This document shows positions 9,444 to 18,586 of a stretch of 64,000 nt of DNA, one piece after another. The position numbers were made by a program, and so were the translations under genes. The stretch's first letter is position 1; every line of letters begins with the position of its first letter. The notes beneath the pieces were generated by a model, which saw nothing but the letters and a program-made list of their open reading frames with translations, was not told the DNA's origin and made no database searches. This DNA comes from Marinifilum_A sediminis (GTDB lineage: Bacteria > Bacteroidota > Bacteroidia > Bacteroidales > Marinifilaceae), in the NCBI GenBank assembly GCA_947496465.1, contig CANMCX010000003.1:124001-188000 (forward strand), in the 5' to 3' direction.

Positions 9444-11732
9444 ATGAAGAATAAGTTTATTTATAGTGCAATAATTGCCGGAATGTCATTATTTGGATGC
9501 CAATCCAATAATGGTACGGTGAACAGTGGATGGAAAAGTTATAGTCAGGACCCTGTGATTGAATACAAGGTGGATTCATTACTAGCACTGATGACCCTTG
9601 AGGAGAAGATAGGTCAAATGGCTCAATTCTCGGGACATACTAACTTAACCGGACCTGCAACAGGTGATGATTTTCGCGAGTATGTTGATAAGGGATTGGT
9701 TGGCAGTATATTCAATGTGTTTTCGGTAGATGCTTTAAGAAAGATTCAAGAATATGCTGTTGAAAAGTCACGTTTGAATATTCCTGTGCTTTTTGCAGCT
9801 GATGTAATTCATGGATATAAAACAACCTTTCCTATTCCTTTGGCGGAGTCTTGTTCCTGGGATCTGGAATTGATGGAACAAAGTGCCAGAACTGCAGCAA
9901 TAGAAGCTACTGCAGATGGGATTAGCTGGAATTTTGCACCAATGGTAGATATTGCACGTGATCCACGATGGGGACGTGTTATGGAAGGAGCAGGAGAAGA
10001 TCCATATTTAGGAAGTCTGGTGGCAAGTGCTCGTGTTAAAGGATTTCAGGGAATTAGTAGTTACAAGGATTTGGCACAAACTAACACATTGATTGCATGT
10101 GCCAAACATTTTGCTGCCTATGGTGCCGCAGAGGCAGGACGTGATTACAATACTGTGGATATTTCGGATCATCGTTTACGTGAGACTTATTTCCCTCCGT
10201 TTGAAGCGGCTATTGATGCAGGTGTAGCTTCTTTTATGACTGCCTTTAATGAAATTGCGGGAGTTCCATGTACAGGAAGTAAATATTTATATACTGATGT
10301 TCTTAGGGATGAATGGGATTTTAGGGGAATGGTTGTAACCGATTATACAGCTATTGAGGAAATGATAGATCATGGTTCTGCCAAAGACTTGAAAGAAGCT
10401 GGTATGCAATCGGTGAATGCTGGTATCGATATGGATATGAAGAGTATGGCTTTTACTAAGCACCTGGAAGAGTTGGTAAAGGAAGGAAAAGTAGCTGAAT
10501 CAACAATTGACAGAGCAGCTGCAAGAATTCTGGAAATGAAGTTCATGCTTGGACTTTTTGAAGATCCATTCAAGTACTTTAATGAAGAAAGAGCAAAAGA
10601 AATGGTGGGAAATCCAGCACATCTTGATCAGGCTTTGGAGGTGACTCAGCGTTCTATTGTATTATTGAAAAATAAGGATCAGGTGTTACCGGTAAATCCA
10701 CAAAATAAAAAACGTGTGGCTTTAATCGGACCAATGGTTAAAGAACGAAATAGCTTAAACGGTGAATGGGCTATTAGAGGTGATCGTAATGAAAGTATCA
10801 CTCTTTATGAAGGACTAATGGATCGTTATGCAAAAAGTAGTGTCTCCTTTTCCTATGCCAAAGGGTGTGGTCTTGATGAAGAGGATGATATGAAAGGATT
10901 AAATGAGGCAATGCGTGTAGCTACTAGCAGTGATGTTATAGTTTTAGCGCTAGGAGAAGACTACAACTGGTCTGGTGAAGCTGCTTGTCGAACCAATTTG
11001 AAACTTCCGAAACCTCAATTAAGATTAATGAAGGCATTAAAGAAGACCAATAAACCAATTGTGCTTGTTCTCTTTAATGGACGTCCTTTAGATCTTTCCT
11101 GGGAAGATGAAAATGTAGATGCAATTGTTGAGGCATGGTACCCGGGAACTATGGCTGGGTTAGCTGTTGCCGATGTTCTTTCAGGAGCATATAATCCTTC
11201 GGCTAAGCTAACGCTAACATTTCCTCGAAATATTGGACAAATACCAATTTATTACAATCATAAGAATACCGGTAGACCATATATTGACGGTAGTGGTGCT
11301 GACTATCTTTCATCGTACAGAGATGTACCTAACTCTCCTTTGTATCCTTTTGGATATGGACTAAGTTATACCAATTTCGAGTATAAGTCTTTAAAGTTGA
11401 GTGCTACCTCATTGAATGAAGATGGTAAGATAGAGGTTACTGCTGAGGTGGAGAATACTGGTCATTATGCAGGAGAGGAAATTGTACAATTATATATTCA
11501 GGACGTTTCAGCATCTGTTACCAGACCGGTTAAAGAACTAAAAGGATTTGAGAAAATACATCTTGAAATGGGAGAGTCACAAATTGTGAATTTCACAATT
11601 GATAGAAGCACAATTGAATTTTTGGGCTTGAATAAACAGTCAATAGTTGAACCTGGTAAGTTTCGACTTTGGATTGGATCACATTCAGCTGATGAAGTTT
11701 TAAGTGCTGAATTTGAACTAATAATGGAGTGA
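9444..11732 (+). CDS. GH3 beta-glucosidase, BglX-type lipoprotein (second paralogue)
   Basis: A 762-residue GH3 enzyme, clearly paralogous to the one at 4928. It has a lipoprotein signal with lipobox LFGC (Cys19), so it should be membrane-anchored, whereas its paralogue has a plain signal peptide. The nucleophile is Asp300 in GMVVTDYTA; the sandwich-domain block GEDYNWSGEA and a C-terminal Fn3-like domain are present. The two GH3 copies share long blocks (RDPRWGR, AGRDYNTVD, PLYPFGYGLSYT or a close variant). Different anchoring suggests division of labour by location or oligomer length. It lies 100 bp upstream of the SusC gene. Exact linkage is inferred only from context. Confidence 0.92.
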   Translation: MKNKFIYSAIIAGMSLFGCQSNNGTVNSGWKSYSQDPVIEYKVDSLLALMTLEEKIGQMAQFSGHTNLTGPATGDDFREYVDKGLVGSIFNVFSVDALRKIQEYAVEKSRLNIPVLFAADVIHGYKTTFPIPLAESCSWDLELMEQSARTAAIEATADGISWNFAPMVDIARDPRWGRVMEGAGEDPYLGSLVASARVKGFQGISSYKDLAQTNTLIACAKHFAAYGAAEAGRDYNTVDISDHRLRETYFPPFEAAIDAGVASFMTAFNEIAGVPCTGSKYLYTDVLRDEWDFRGMVVTDYTAIEEMIDHGSAKDLKEAGMQSVNAGIDMDMKSMAFTKHLEELVKEGKVAESTIDRAAARILEMKFMLGLFEDPFKYFNEERAKEMVGNPAHLDQALEVTQRSIVLLKNKDQVLPVNPQNKKRVALIGPMVKERNSLNGEWAIRGDRNESITLYEGLMDRYAKSSVSFSYAKGCGLDEEDDMKGLNEAMRVATSSDVIVLALGEDYNWSGEAACRTNLKLPKPQLRLMKALKKTNKPIVLVLFNGRPLDLSWEDENVDAIVEAWYPGTMAGLAVADVLSGAYNPSAKLTLTFPRNIGQIPIYYNHKNTGRPYIDGSGADYLSSYRDVPNSPLYPFGYGLSYTNFEYKSLKLSATSLNEDGKIEVTAEVENTGHYAGEEIVQLYIQDVSASVTRPVKELKGFEKIHLEMGESQIVNFTIDRSTIEFLGLNKQSIVEPGKFRLWIGSHSADEVLSAEFELIME

Positions 11733-11832
11733 TAAAAGTGTAAAGTATAGCATGCTACAGATAAAATAAATAGTCTGTAGTATGTTATAATGGATTGAAA
11801 TTACCTAAATTCTAATCATAAAAAGTAATTCT

Positions 11833-14800
11833 ATGTTAAGAGAAATTCTAAAGAGCGTTTTTGCACAATTGTTCAAATCAATTGGAACAATAGGCGCAAT
11901 CAAGAAAAATTATGCCAGGATGTTGGTTGTGATTTTAATGCTGTTAGTTCCTTTCAACGTTCTAATAGCTCAGAATCATGCTGTGAATGGCATTGTTACT
12001 GATGCTAGTGGTGAACCACTAATTGGTGTAACTGTTATTGTTGAAGGTACAACTAATGGAACTTCGACAGCAATTGATGGTTCATATACCTTATCTGATG
12101 TGCCTGTAGATGGAACTTTGGTTTATTCATTTATCGGGATGATTCCACAATCCTATCCAGTAAACGGACAAACAACTATTAATGTAGTCTTGCAACAAGA
12201 TAGTGAGCTTGTGGGAGAAGTTATTGTTGTTGGTTATGGAAAAATGAATGTAAAAGATTTGACTTCATCAATCACAACAGTTAAATCTGAAGACTTAATG
12301 AAAACTCCTTCCGGACAAGCGATACAAGCTTTGCAGGGAAAAGTAGCCGGTGTACAAATTGTTAGCGCTGGTTCTCCTGGTGATTCCCCAACCATGCGTG
12401 TTAGAGGTATTGGTTCTTACCCGGGAAACAATAGCGAGAATCCATTATTTGTAGTGGATGGTGTATTATACGACAATATAGACTTTCTGAATTCTTCTGA
12501 TATCGAGTCAATGTCAGTGTTAAAAGATGCTTCTGCTTCTGCAATTTATGGTGTTCGAGCTGCTAATGGTGTTGTTTTGATCGAGACCAAGAGTGGTAGA
12601 AAAAATCAAAAAGCCACAATTACATATGATGGATACTATGGTGTTCAGGTTGCGGCTGATGTTTTAAAAATGGCGAATGCAGAACAATATACACAAATGA
12701 TCATGGAATCTGGATCTAGTGCCGATATCGCAAAGGTTTACGAATCGATGCAACAATTTGGTAGAAGCCATGATAACCCAAATATTCCTGCAACAAACAC
12801 AAACTGGTACGACGAAGTGATGCGAACAGCTTCAATACAAAACCATAGTTTGAATGTTGCTGGTGGGTCAGACAAAGCTATTTATGCTTTAGGTTTTAGT
12901 TATTTTGATCAGGAAGGTATTTTAGATATGAAGAATGATTACAACCGTCTTAACCTGAGAGCAAAGATAGATTACGATGTAAATGAAGTGCTAAAAGTTG
13001 GAGGTAATGTAATTTTTAGTGATGCAGATAAAAATGCACCTGAATCAGGAGCTTGGAGGGAAGCATATTTTGCTGTGCCAATAATGCCAGTATATGATGG
13101 TGATAATTTGGCGAACGCTAAATCGATGGGCTATAGAGGATCTCAAAATCCGTTTGTTGCTATGAATTATAGCCGCAATGAATTAAATATTCAAAAAACA
13201 TTGGCAAGCTTTTATGCGCAAATCAATATTATACCTAATAAGCTTAATTTCAAGACATCATATAGCAAGAATGTTTCAAATCTTACAGAGCGTTACGTGC
13301 GCCTTCCTTATGATATTGGTTATCAGACTCAACGTTTACCTGAGGAAGCTTCTATTAAGCGTGTTGACAAGAACTATAAGAATGAAACAATTGATAATGT
13401 TTTAACTTATACAGACTCTTTCGACAAGCATAATTTAACGGTAATGGCAGGTCATTCATATCGCGATGATAGTTTTGTTGGTTTTGAAGCAAAAGGACTT
13501 GATTTTCCTTATCAGGATGAAAAATCTTGGTACTTAAGTCAAGCTAAAACTATTGAAGAAGGATCTGTTATTGATTATGGATCGAGATATTATGGGATCT
13601 CATATTTTGGTCGTGTATCATATAATTACGATAGTAAGTATTTAATTTATGGTACATTTAGAGCTGATGGTAGTTCTAAATACCAGGAAAAGTGGGGTTA
13701 TTTCCCTACAATTGGTGCAGGTTGGGTTCTTTCTGAAGAAGACTTTATGAAAGATGTTTTATTTGTAGATTTCTTAAAAGTAAGAGCTAGTTGGGGTGAA
13801 CTTGGTAATAACAATGTTCAGGCAAATGATGGTACTTCTACTGCTAATGTTGTAGATGCTGCTCTTGGAGATAACAAAATCCCAGGTACGGTAACTCAGA
13901 ATATATACTCTTTCCTAAAATGGGAGGTGAGTACAGAGACTAACTTTGGAATCACTTCTACACTTCTAAATTCAAGACTTTCATTGGATGCAGATTACTA
14001 TGTACGTGATACAGATAATGCAGCCATTAGTGTAAAAGAACCTTTCACAAGCTTTTCTACCTTAAGAAATGTTGGAGTTATTCGTAATTCAGGTTTCGAA
14101 TTGGCGGTAAATTGGAATGATAGTTTTGCCAAAGACTGGAGTTATAGTGTTGGATTTAATGTGTCAACATTGAAAAATGAAGTAAGAGATTTGAATGGTC
14201 AACCATATATTGATGCAGGACAGGCTGAATTTCGCCAGCGAAGTGCAGTAGGTGAGCCATTGATGTCCTTCTATGGTTGGAAGACCGATGGGATTTACCA
14301 AAATCAAGCGGAAATTGATGCTGATCCTATTGCTGTTGCCAATGGTTTGGAACCAGGGGATTACCGCTATGTAAATCAAAATGGCGATGATGTTATTGAT
14401 GATAAAGATCGTGTATTTCTTGGATCATATTTTCCTGATTTAACTTATGGATTTGATTTTTCAGTGAATTATAAGAATTGGAATCTATCGGCTAGTTTCT
14501 ACGGACAAAAAGGGAATAAAATCTTAAACCGTAAGCGTGGTGAAATTCTTTGGACTGCAGATGGTAATATGGATGCTGATTTAGCTTCTAACCTTTGGAG
14601 AGGAGAAGGTACTTCTAATAAATATGTTTCTTCTGCAGGATTGCGTAAAGGGTGGAATCAAAAAATGAGTAATTATTTTGTTGAAGATGGTTCATTCTTT
14701 AGAATCCAAAATATTCAGCTATCCTATTTATTCTCTAAAAAATCTTTATGGGGTGTAAACATGCCTGATACTAAAATAATATTGACAGCCGATCGTCCTG

Positions 14801-14910
14801 TAACATTTACAGATTACAATGGATTTGATCCTGAGATAGCTAATGGTATTGATACACAAACGTATCCAATTCCTGCTTCTTATACTTTAGGGCTAAATAT
14901 TAATTTTTAA
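11833..14910 (+). CDS. SusC-like TonB-dependent outer-membrane receptor
   Basis: A 1025-residue TonB-dependent receptor of the SusC/RagA family, importing oligosaccharides across the outer membrane with its SusD partner, which follows 41 bp downstream. Order: an unusually long N-terminal leader with a hydrophobic stretch at about 31-46, a carboxypeptidase-regulatory-like domain (about 50-130; VTDASGEPLIGVTVIVEGT), a plug domain (about 140-255; LQGKVAGVQI, PLFVVDGV, SVLKDASASAIYGVRAANGV) and a beta-barrel to the C-terminus ending in LGLNINF. The Met at residue 30 (MLVVILMLLV) would give a more usual signal peptide and is a possible alternative start. Substrate specificity cannot be read from the receptor. 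Confidence 0.95.
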   Translation: MLREILKSVFAQLFKSIGTIGAIKKNYARMLVVILMLLVPFNVLIAQNHAVNGIVTDASGEPLIGVTVIVEGTTNGTSTAIDGSYTLSDVPVDGTLVYSFIGMIPQSYPVNGQTTINVVLQQDSELVGEVIVVGYGKMNVKDLTSSITTVKSEDLMKTPSGQAIQALQGKVAGVQIVSAGSPGDSPTMRVRGIGSYPGNNSENPLFVVDGVLYDNIDFLNSSDIESMSVLKDASASAIYGVRAANGVVLIETKSGRKNQKATITYDGYYGVQVAADVLKMANAEQYTQMIMESGSSADIAKVYESMQQFGRSHDNPNIPATNTNWYDEVMRTASIQNHSLNVAGGSDKAIYALGFSYFDQEGILDMKNDYNRLNLRAKIDYDVNEVLKVGGNVIFSDADKNAPESGAWREAYFAVPIMPVYDGDNLANAKSMGYRGSQNPFVAMNYSRNELNIQKTLASFYAQINIIPNKLNFKTSYSKNVSNLTERYVRLPYDIGYQTQRLPEEASIKRVDKNYKNETIDNVLTYTDSFDKHNLTVMAGHSYRDDSFVGFEAKGLDFPYQDEKSWYLSQAKTIEEGSVIDYGSRYYGISYFGRVSYNYDSKYLIYGTFRADGSSKYQEKWGYFPTIGAGWVLSEEDFMKDVLFVDFLKVRASWGELGNNNVQANDGTSTANVVDAALGDNKIPGTVTQNIYSFLKWEVSTETNFGITSTLLNSRLSLDADYYVRDTDNAAISVKEPFTSFSTLRNVGVIRNSGFELAVNWNDSFAKDWSYSVGFNVSTLKNEVRDLNGQPYIDAGQAEFRQRSAVGEPLMSFYGWKTDGIYQNQAEIDADPIAVANGLEPGDYRYVNQNGDDVIDDKDRVFLGSYFPDLTYGFDFSVNYKNWNLSASFYGQKGNKILNRKRGEILWTADGNMDADLASNLWRGEGTSNKYVSSAGLRKGWNQKMSNYFVEDGSFFRIQNIQLSYLFSKKSLWGVNMPDTKIILTADRPVTFTDYNGFDPEIANGIDTQTYPIPASYTLGLNINF

Positions 14911-14951
14911 GCAATCAGATTGCATTATTAAAAAGGATAACATATAAAAAT

Positions 14952-16499
14952 ATGATAATGAAAACAACATATAAAACAATGATAGTGACACTATTATTTG
15001 CTATGAGTATAGCCTTTACATCGTGTCACGACGATCTTGATGAGTTGCCTGAAAACAGAACTTTTGTTGAGGAGATTGATTATACGAATGAAGCGAATAT
15101 GTATGGTGCTCTTGTTGGTGTTTATGCCGAGTTCTCTTCAAGAGGATGGGAAGATATTCCAACAATAGCTGTTCGTGGTGACGATGTAAATCATGGTGGA
15201 GAAGGTGACCAGCAGGGATTTGCTGATATTGATGACTTTAAATATGATAATGGATATTGGATGATCAATTCGGTTTGGAAAAATTTCTATGGCGATATTT
15301 TTAAATTCAATGCTGCTATCGAAGAGTTCGAGAAATATAGAGAAGCTGGTATTAGTTCGAACACAGTTGATCAATACATTGCAGAAGCAAAAGTTTTGCG
15401 TTCTTTTTGTTTGTTGCAGATCTCTCGTTCTTTCGGTACAATAATGACACCTGAGACATCTCAACCTAGTGAGTTGTATAGTTTGGGATTAAAGTCGAAG
15501 GCTGAAGTAATGCAGTATATCGTTGATCAAATTTCTGAAGTAAAAAGTAGTTTGGTAAAAACTCATCCTGCCGATCGTAGCGATATCCCTGGTGGTGTAA
15601 ATCTATATACAGCCCTTTCTATTGAAGCAATTGCTCAGTTAGAGTTGAAGAACTATCAAGGTGTAGCAGATGCAACATCTGAAATTATTTCAAGTGGTGC
15701 TTATCAATTGGAAGATAATTATTACGAGTTATTCAAAATTCCTGGGAAACTAAGCTCTGAGAATATATTAGAATTACAATATTCTGATTTTGGCGAAGGT
15801 ACTGGTGATCAGATTAGTCACTTATTTGCGTTTTACGGACCACAAAACTGGACCCCTGCGGTTGATGGAGCTGAATCTGGTTGGGGATTTTATGAGCCAA
15901 GTTTAAAATTTGTCAAGTTTATGCTTGACAGAGGTGAGACTGTTCGTTTAGAAACTAGCGTTTTGTTTACGGACAGAGGAATTGCTGAAATTCAAAAAGA
16001 TGGAGAATACCCTAATTTGCCATCATTTGTATCAAATACCACTAGAGATGGAGATGTAATTAATGATTATGCACGTGCATTTTTCGCAAGTGGTAAGCAT
16101 TATTTGCCTTCCGATCAATTGATTTCTGGAAGAACCTCATACGGTTCAAATAAAAACTATACTGTAATTCGTTACGCCGAAATATTACTGATGCATGCAG
16201 AAGCTCTAGTAGGAGGTGCTACCGGTTCTGAAATATCAGCAGATCAGGCGGTTAATGCCTTGAGAACAAGAGCAGGATTAGGGAATTTATCTGGCGTTAC
16301 TCTAGATCAGGTAATGGATGAAAAATTTGCAGAATTGGCTATGGAGTGGGGAATTCGTTTTTATGATATGGTACGTTTGGGCAAATATGATGAGTTAAGT
16401 TATGAAGGTAGAACCTTTACCGCTGATAAGGCATTTATGCCATATCCATTGGAACAGTCGGATGCCTTACCAATTCTTAAGGATGCGATTCAAGAATAA
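14952..16499 (+). CDS. SusD/RagB-like surface glycan-binding lipoprotein
   Basis: A 515-residue SusD-family lipoprotein that caps the SusC barrel and captures glycan at the surface. The lipobox is FTSC with Cys25, followed by acidic residues as expected for surface export in Bacteroidota. N-terminal TPR-like helices (for example AEAKVLRSFCLLQISRSFG) and C-terminal RagB motifs (RYAEILLMHAEAL, ALRTRAGL, EWGIRFYDMVRLGKYDEL) are clear. It sits directly after the SusC gene in the same operon. The start could be residue 1 or Met3; both keep the signal peptide. The binding-site residues are not assignable by eye. Confidence 0.95.
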   Translation: MIMKTTYKTMIVTLLFAMSIAFTSCHDDLDELPENRTFVEEIDYTNEANMYGALVGVYAEFSSRGWEDIPTIAVRGDDVNHGGEGDQQGFADIDDFKYDNGYWMINSVWKNFYGDIFKFNAAIEEFEKYREAGISSNTVDQYIAEAKVLRSFCLLQISRSFGTIMTPETSQPSELYSLGLKSKAEVMQYIVDQISEVKSSLVKTHPADRSDIPGGVNLYTALSIEAIAQLELKNYQGVADATSEIISSGAYQLEDNYYELFKIPGKLSSENILELQYSDFGEGTGDQISHLFAFYGPQNWTPAVDGAESGWGFYEPSLKFVKFMLDRGETVRLETSVLFTDRGIAEIQKDGEYPNLPSFVSNTTRDGDVINDYARAFFASGKHYLPSDQLISGRTSYGSNKNYTVIRYAEILLMHAEALVGGATGSEISADQAVNALRTRAGLGNLSGVTLDQVMDEKFAELAMEWGIRFYDMVRLGKYDELSYEGRTFTADKAFMPYPLEQSDALPILKDAIQE

Positions 16500-16643
16500 A
16501 AATCTGGTGTAGGAGATTGACTTTTACATGCTTTTATAAATAATTATGAAACGAACATGATTAAAATAATTAGTAACAAACACGGTAATAATTATTTTGA
16601 TCTTGCGACTTCCATCTGACAAATACATATAAATTATAAACAG

Positions 16644-18371
16644 ATGAAACATATATATAAATTATTAGTTGGAGTATTGATGTTTGTTGCATTTGCGTGC
16701 GACAATGATCTGGATTCTATTACTCATGCTCCAAAGGGTATTGACGAAAATGCTCCGATGGTCACTATAAATTATCCTCAAGAAGGTGAATTGGTACAGG
16801 ATTCTCTTGAGATTGCTCCTGTTACCTTTAAAATTACAGTTGAAGATGATGTTGAAATGAAACAGGTGGTTGTAGAGCTTGATGGACAGGAAATTGAAAA
16901 TTATACATCATTTACCGATTATATGGTGGTGAAAAAAGAGATTATTTATCCTACACTTGAAGTAGGAGCACATACTCTTACTGTTACAGCTACTGACTTG
17001 ACTGATAAAACAACAACATCAACGGTAAATTTTTTGCGTGTAACTGATTTTGGAATGGTAGGACCACTTCCTGATGAGAGTTTTTACATGCCGTTTGATG
17101 GTGATGATATTGATCGTTTTGCTTATCGTATGGATAATGTATCCATTTTTGGTTCACCATTATTTAATGATTCAGGATGGCAAAAAGAAGCATATGAAGG
17201 TGCGGAGGATGCTTATCTTACAGTTCCGGTAAATGGATTAACTTCCGATGAGTTCTCAGCAGCATTCTGGTACAAAGTAAATGCTACACCTGATAGAGCA
17301 GGTATTCTTGTAGTTGGTGCTCCTGATGAGGGAAAAGCTGTAGATGCTCAAAATAATCGTAAATACGGATTCCGTTTATTCCGTGAAGGAAATGAAGAAA
17401 AGCAAAGAATTAAGTTGAATGTTGGGAACGGAGAAGGAGATGCTTGGAATGATGGGGGCGAAATTGATGTAAACGATGAATGGGTTCATGTTGCATTTAC
17501 AATTTCTGCTACTAATTCTGTGATTTATATTAATGGTGAGGCTGTTAATCAGAATGATATAACAGGTGTGAGCTGGGATAATTGTGAAATTATGTCGATT
17601 ATGTCCGGTGATCCAAATTTTAATGAATGGGGACATAAATCAGACGGAAGCTTAATGGATGAATTAAGATTGTTTAATAAGGCTCTTACAACAGAAGAGG
17701 TAAGTGCTATTATGGCTGATGTTCCGGATGTTTTGGAAAGTGAGTCCTTCTATTTGTCGTTTAATGGAACTTATTTACCAGAACAGGTCGCATCTACAAT
17801 TGGATTGCCATCTTATACTGAAGACAGTTATTCACGTGAAGCATATTTGGGAGCTGAGGATGCATATTTAACTGTTCCTGCTTTAGGATTCCTAAGTGAT
17901 GAAATTTCTGCAACTTTCTGGTATAAGGTGAATGGTACGCCTGATCGCTCGGGTATTCTTGTAGTAGGTGCTCCTGATGAAGGAAAAGCTATAGATGCAC
18001 AAAATAATCGTAAATATGGATTCCGTTTGTTCCGTGAAGGTACTGACGAAAAGCAAAGAATTAAGCTGAATGTTGGAAATGGCGAAAGCGATGCATGGAA
18101 CGATGGTGGCGAAATTGACGTAAACGGTGAATGGGTTCATATTGCATTTACAATTTCGGCAACAAATTCTGTAATTTATATCAATGGCGAATCAGTTAAT
18201 CAAAATGATATAACAGGAGTAAGCTGGGAGAATTGTGAAATCATGTCTATCATGTCAGGTGATCCTTATTTCAATGAATGGGGACATAAGTCTGATGCAA
18301 GTATCATGGATGAGCTTCGCTTCTATAATAAAGCATTAACTCAAGCTGAAGTAATGGCAACTATGCAATAA
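16644..18371 (+). CDS. Surface glycan-binding lipoprotein with Ig-like domain and two LamG-type domains
   Basis: A 575-residue lipoprotein (lipobox AFAC, Cys19) placed where SusE/SusF-like glycan-binding proteins usually lie, after SusD. An Ig-like domain (about 38-135; VTINYPQEGELVQDS) is followed by two concanavalin-A/LamG-like jelly-roll domains (about 145-365 and 366-575). The two jelly rolls are near duplicates: AQNNRKYGFRLFREG, SATNSVIYINGE and GHKSD recur at a spacing of 217 residues. No catalytic signature is visible. Predicted role: surface capture of the locus substrate, with avidity from the doubled lectin fold. A terminator follows, closing the first operon. It is not homologous by eye to SusE or SusF, so the function is inferred from position and fold. 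Confidence 0.82.
   Translation: MKHIYKLLVGVLMFVAFACDNDLDSITHAPKGIDENAPMVTINYPQEGELVQDSLEIAPVTFKITVEDDVEMKQVVVELDGQEIENYTSFTDYMVVKKEIIYPTLEVGAHTLTVTATDLTDKTTTSTVNFLRVTDFGMVGPLPDESFYMPFDGDDIDRFAYRMDNVSIFGSPLFNDSGWQKEAYEGAEDAYLTVPVNGLTSDEFSAAFWYKVNATPDRAGILVVGAPDEGKAVDAQNNRKYGFRLFREGNEEKQRIKLNVGNGEGDAWNDGGEIDVNDEWVHVAFTISATNSVIYINGEAVNQNDITGVSWDNCEIMSIMSGDPNFNEWGHKSDGSLMDELRLFNKALTTEEVSAIMADVPDVLESESFYLSFNGTYLPEQVASTIGLPSYTEDSYSREAYLGAEDAYLTVPALGFLSDEISATFWYKVNGTPDRSGILVVGAPDEGKAIDAQNNRKYGFRLFREGTDEKQRIKLNVGNGESDAWNDGGEIDVNGEWVHIAFTISATNSVIYINGESVNQNDITGVSWENCEIMSIMSGDPYFNEWGHKSDASIMDELRFYNKALTQAEVMATMQ
17079..18371 (+). repeat. In-gene tandem duplication of the LamG-type domain
   Basis: Two units offset by 651 bp (17079-17729 and 17730-18371). 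From about 17280 and 17931 onward the proteins are nearly identical while the DNA differs mostly at third codon positions. This suggests an older duplication kept similar by selection on the protein. Confidence 0.85.
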
Positions 18372-18410
18372 AAATGATTGTGAATTTTAAATAAGCATAT
18401 TGTTATGAAT

Positions 18411-18452
18411 GATGAAGGCTACTTAAGAACTCTTTTGAGTAGCCTTCATTTC
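18411..18452 (+). terminator. Intrinsic terminator after the SusCD/LamG operon
   Basis: Hairpin with arms ATGAAGGCTACT and AGTAGCCTTCAT. It separates the SusCD part of the locus from the GH144 part, which therefore probably has its own promoter in 18453-18586. Confidence 0.75.
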
Positions 18453-18586
18453 TTAAAATACAGTCGAATTAAATATGATTTGTATTAAAAATTAGAGCTG
18501 TATGTCGAACTTTATTCGATAGCTCATTGAAAAATAGTTGGGTTGTTAGATGAGCCTGAATCAAGCACAGTAGAATAAGGAATTGT

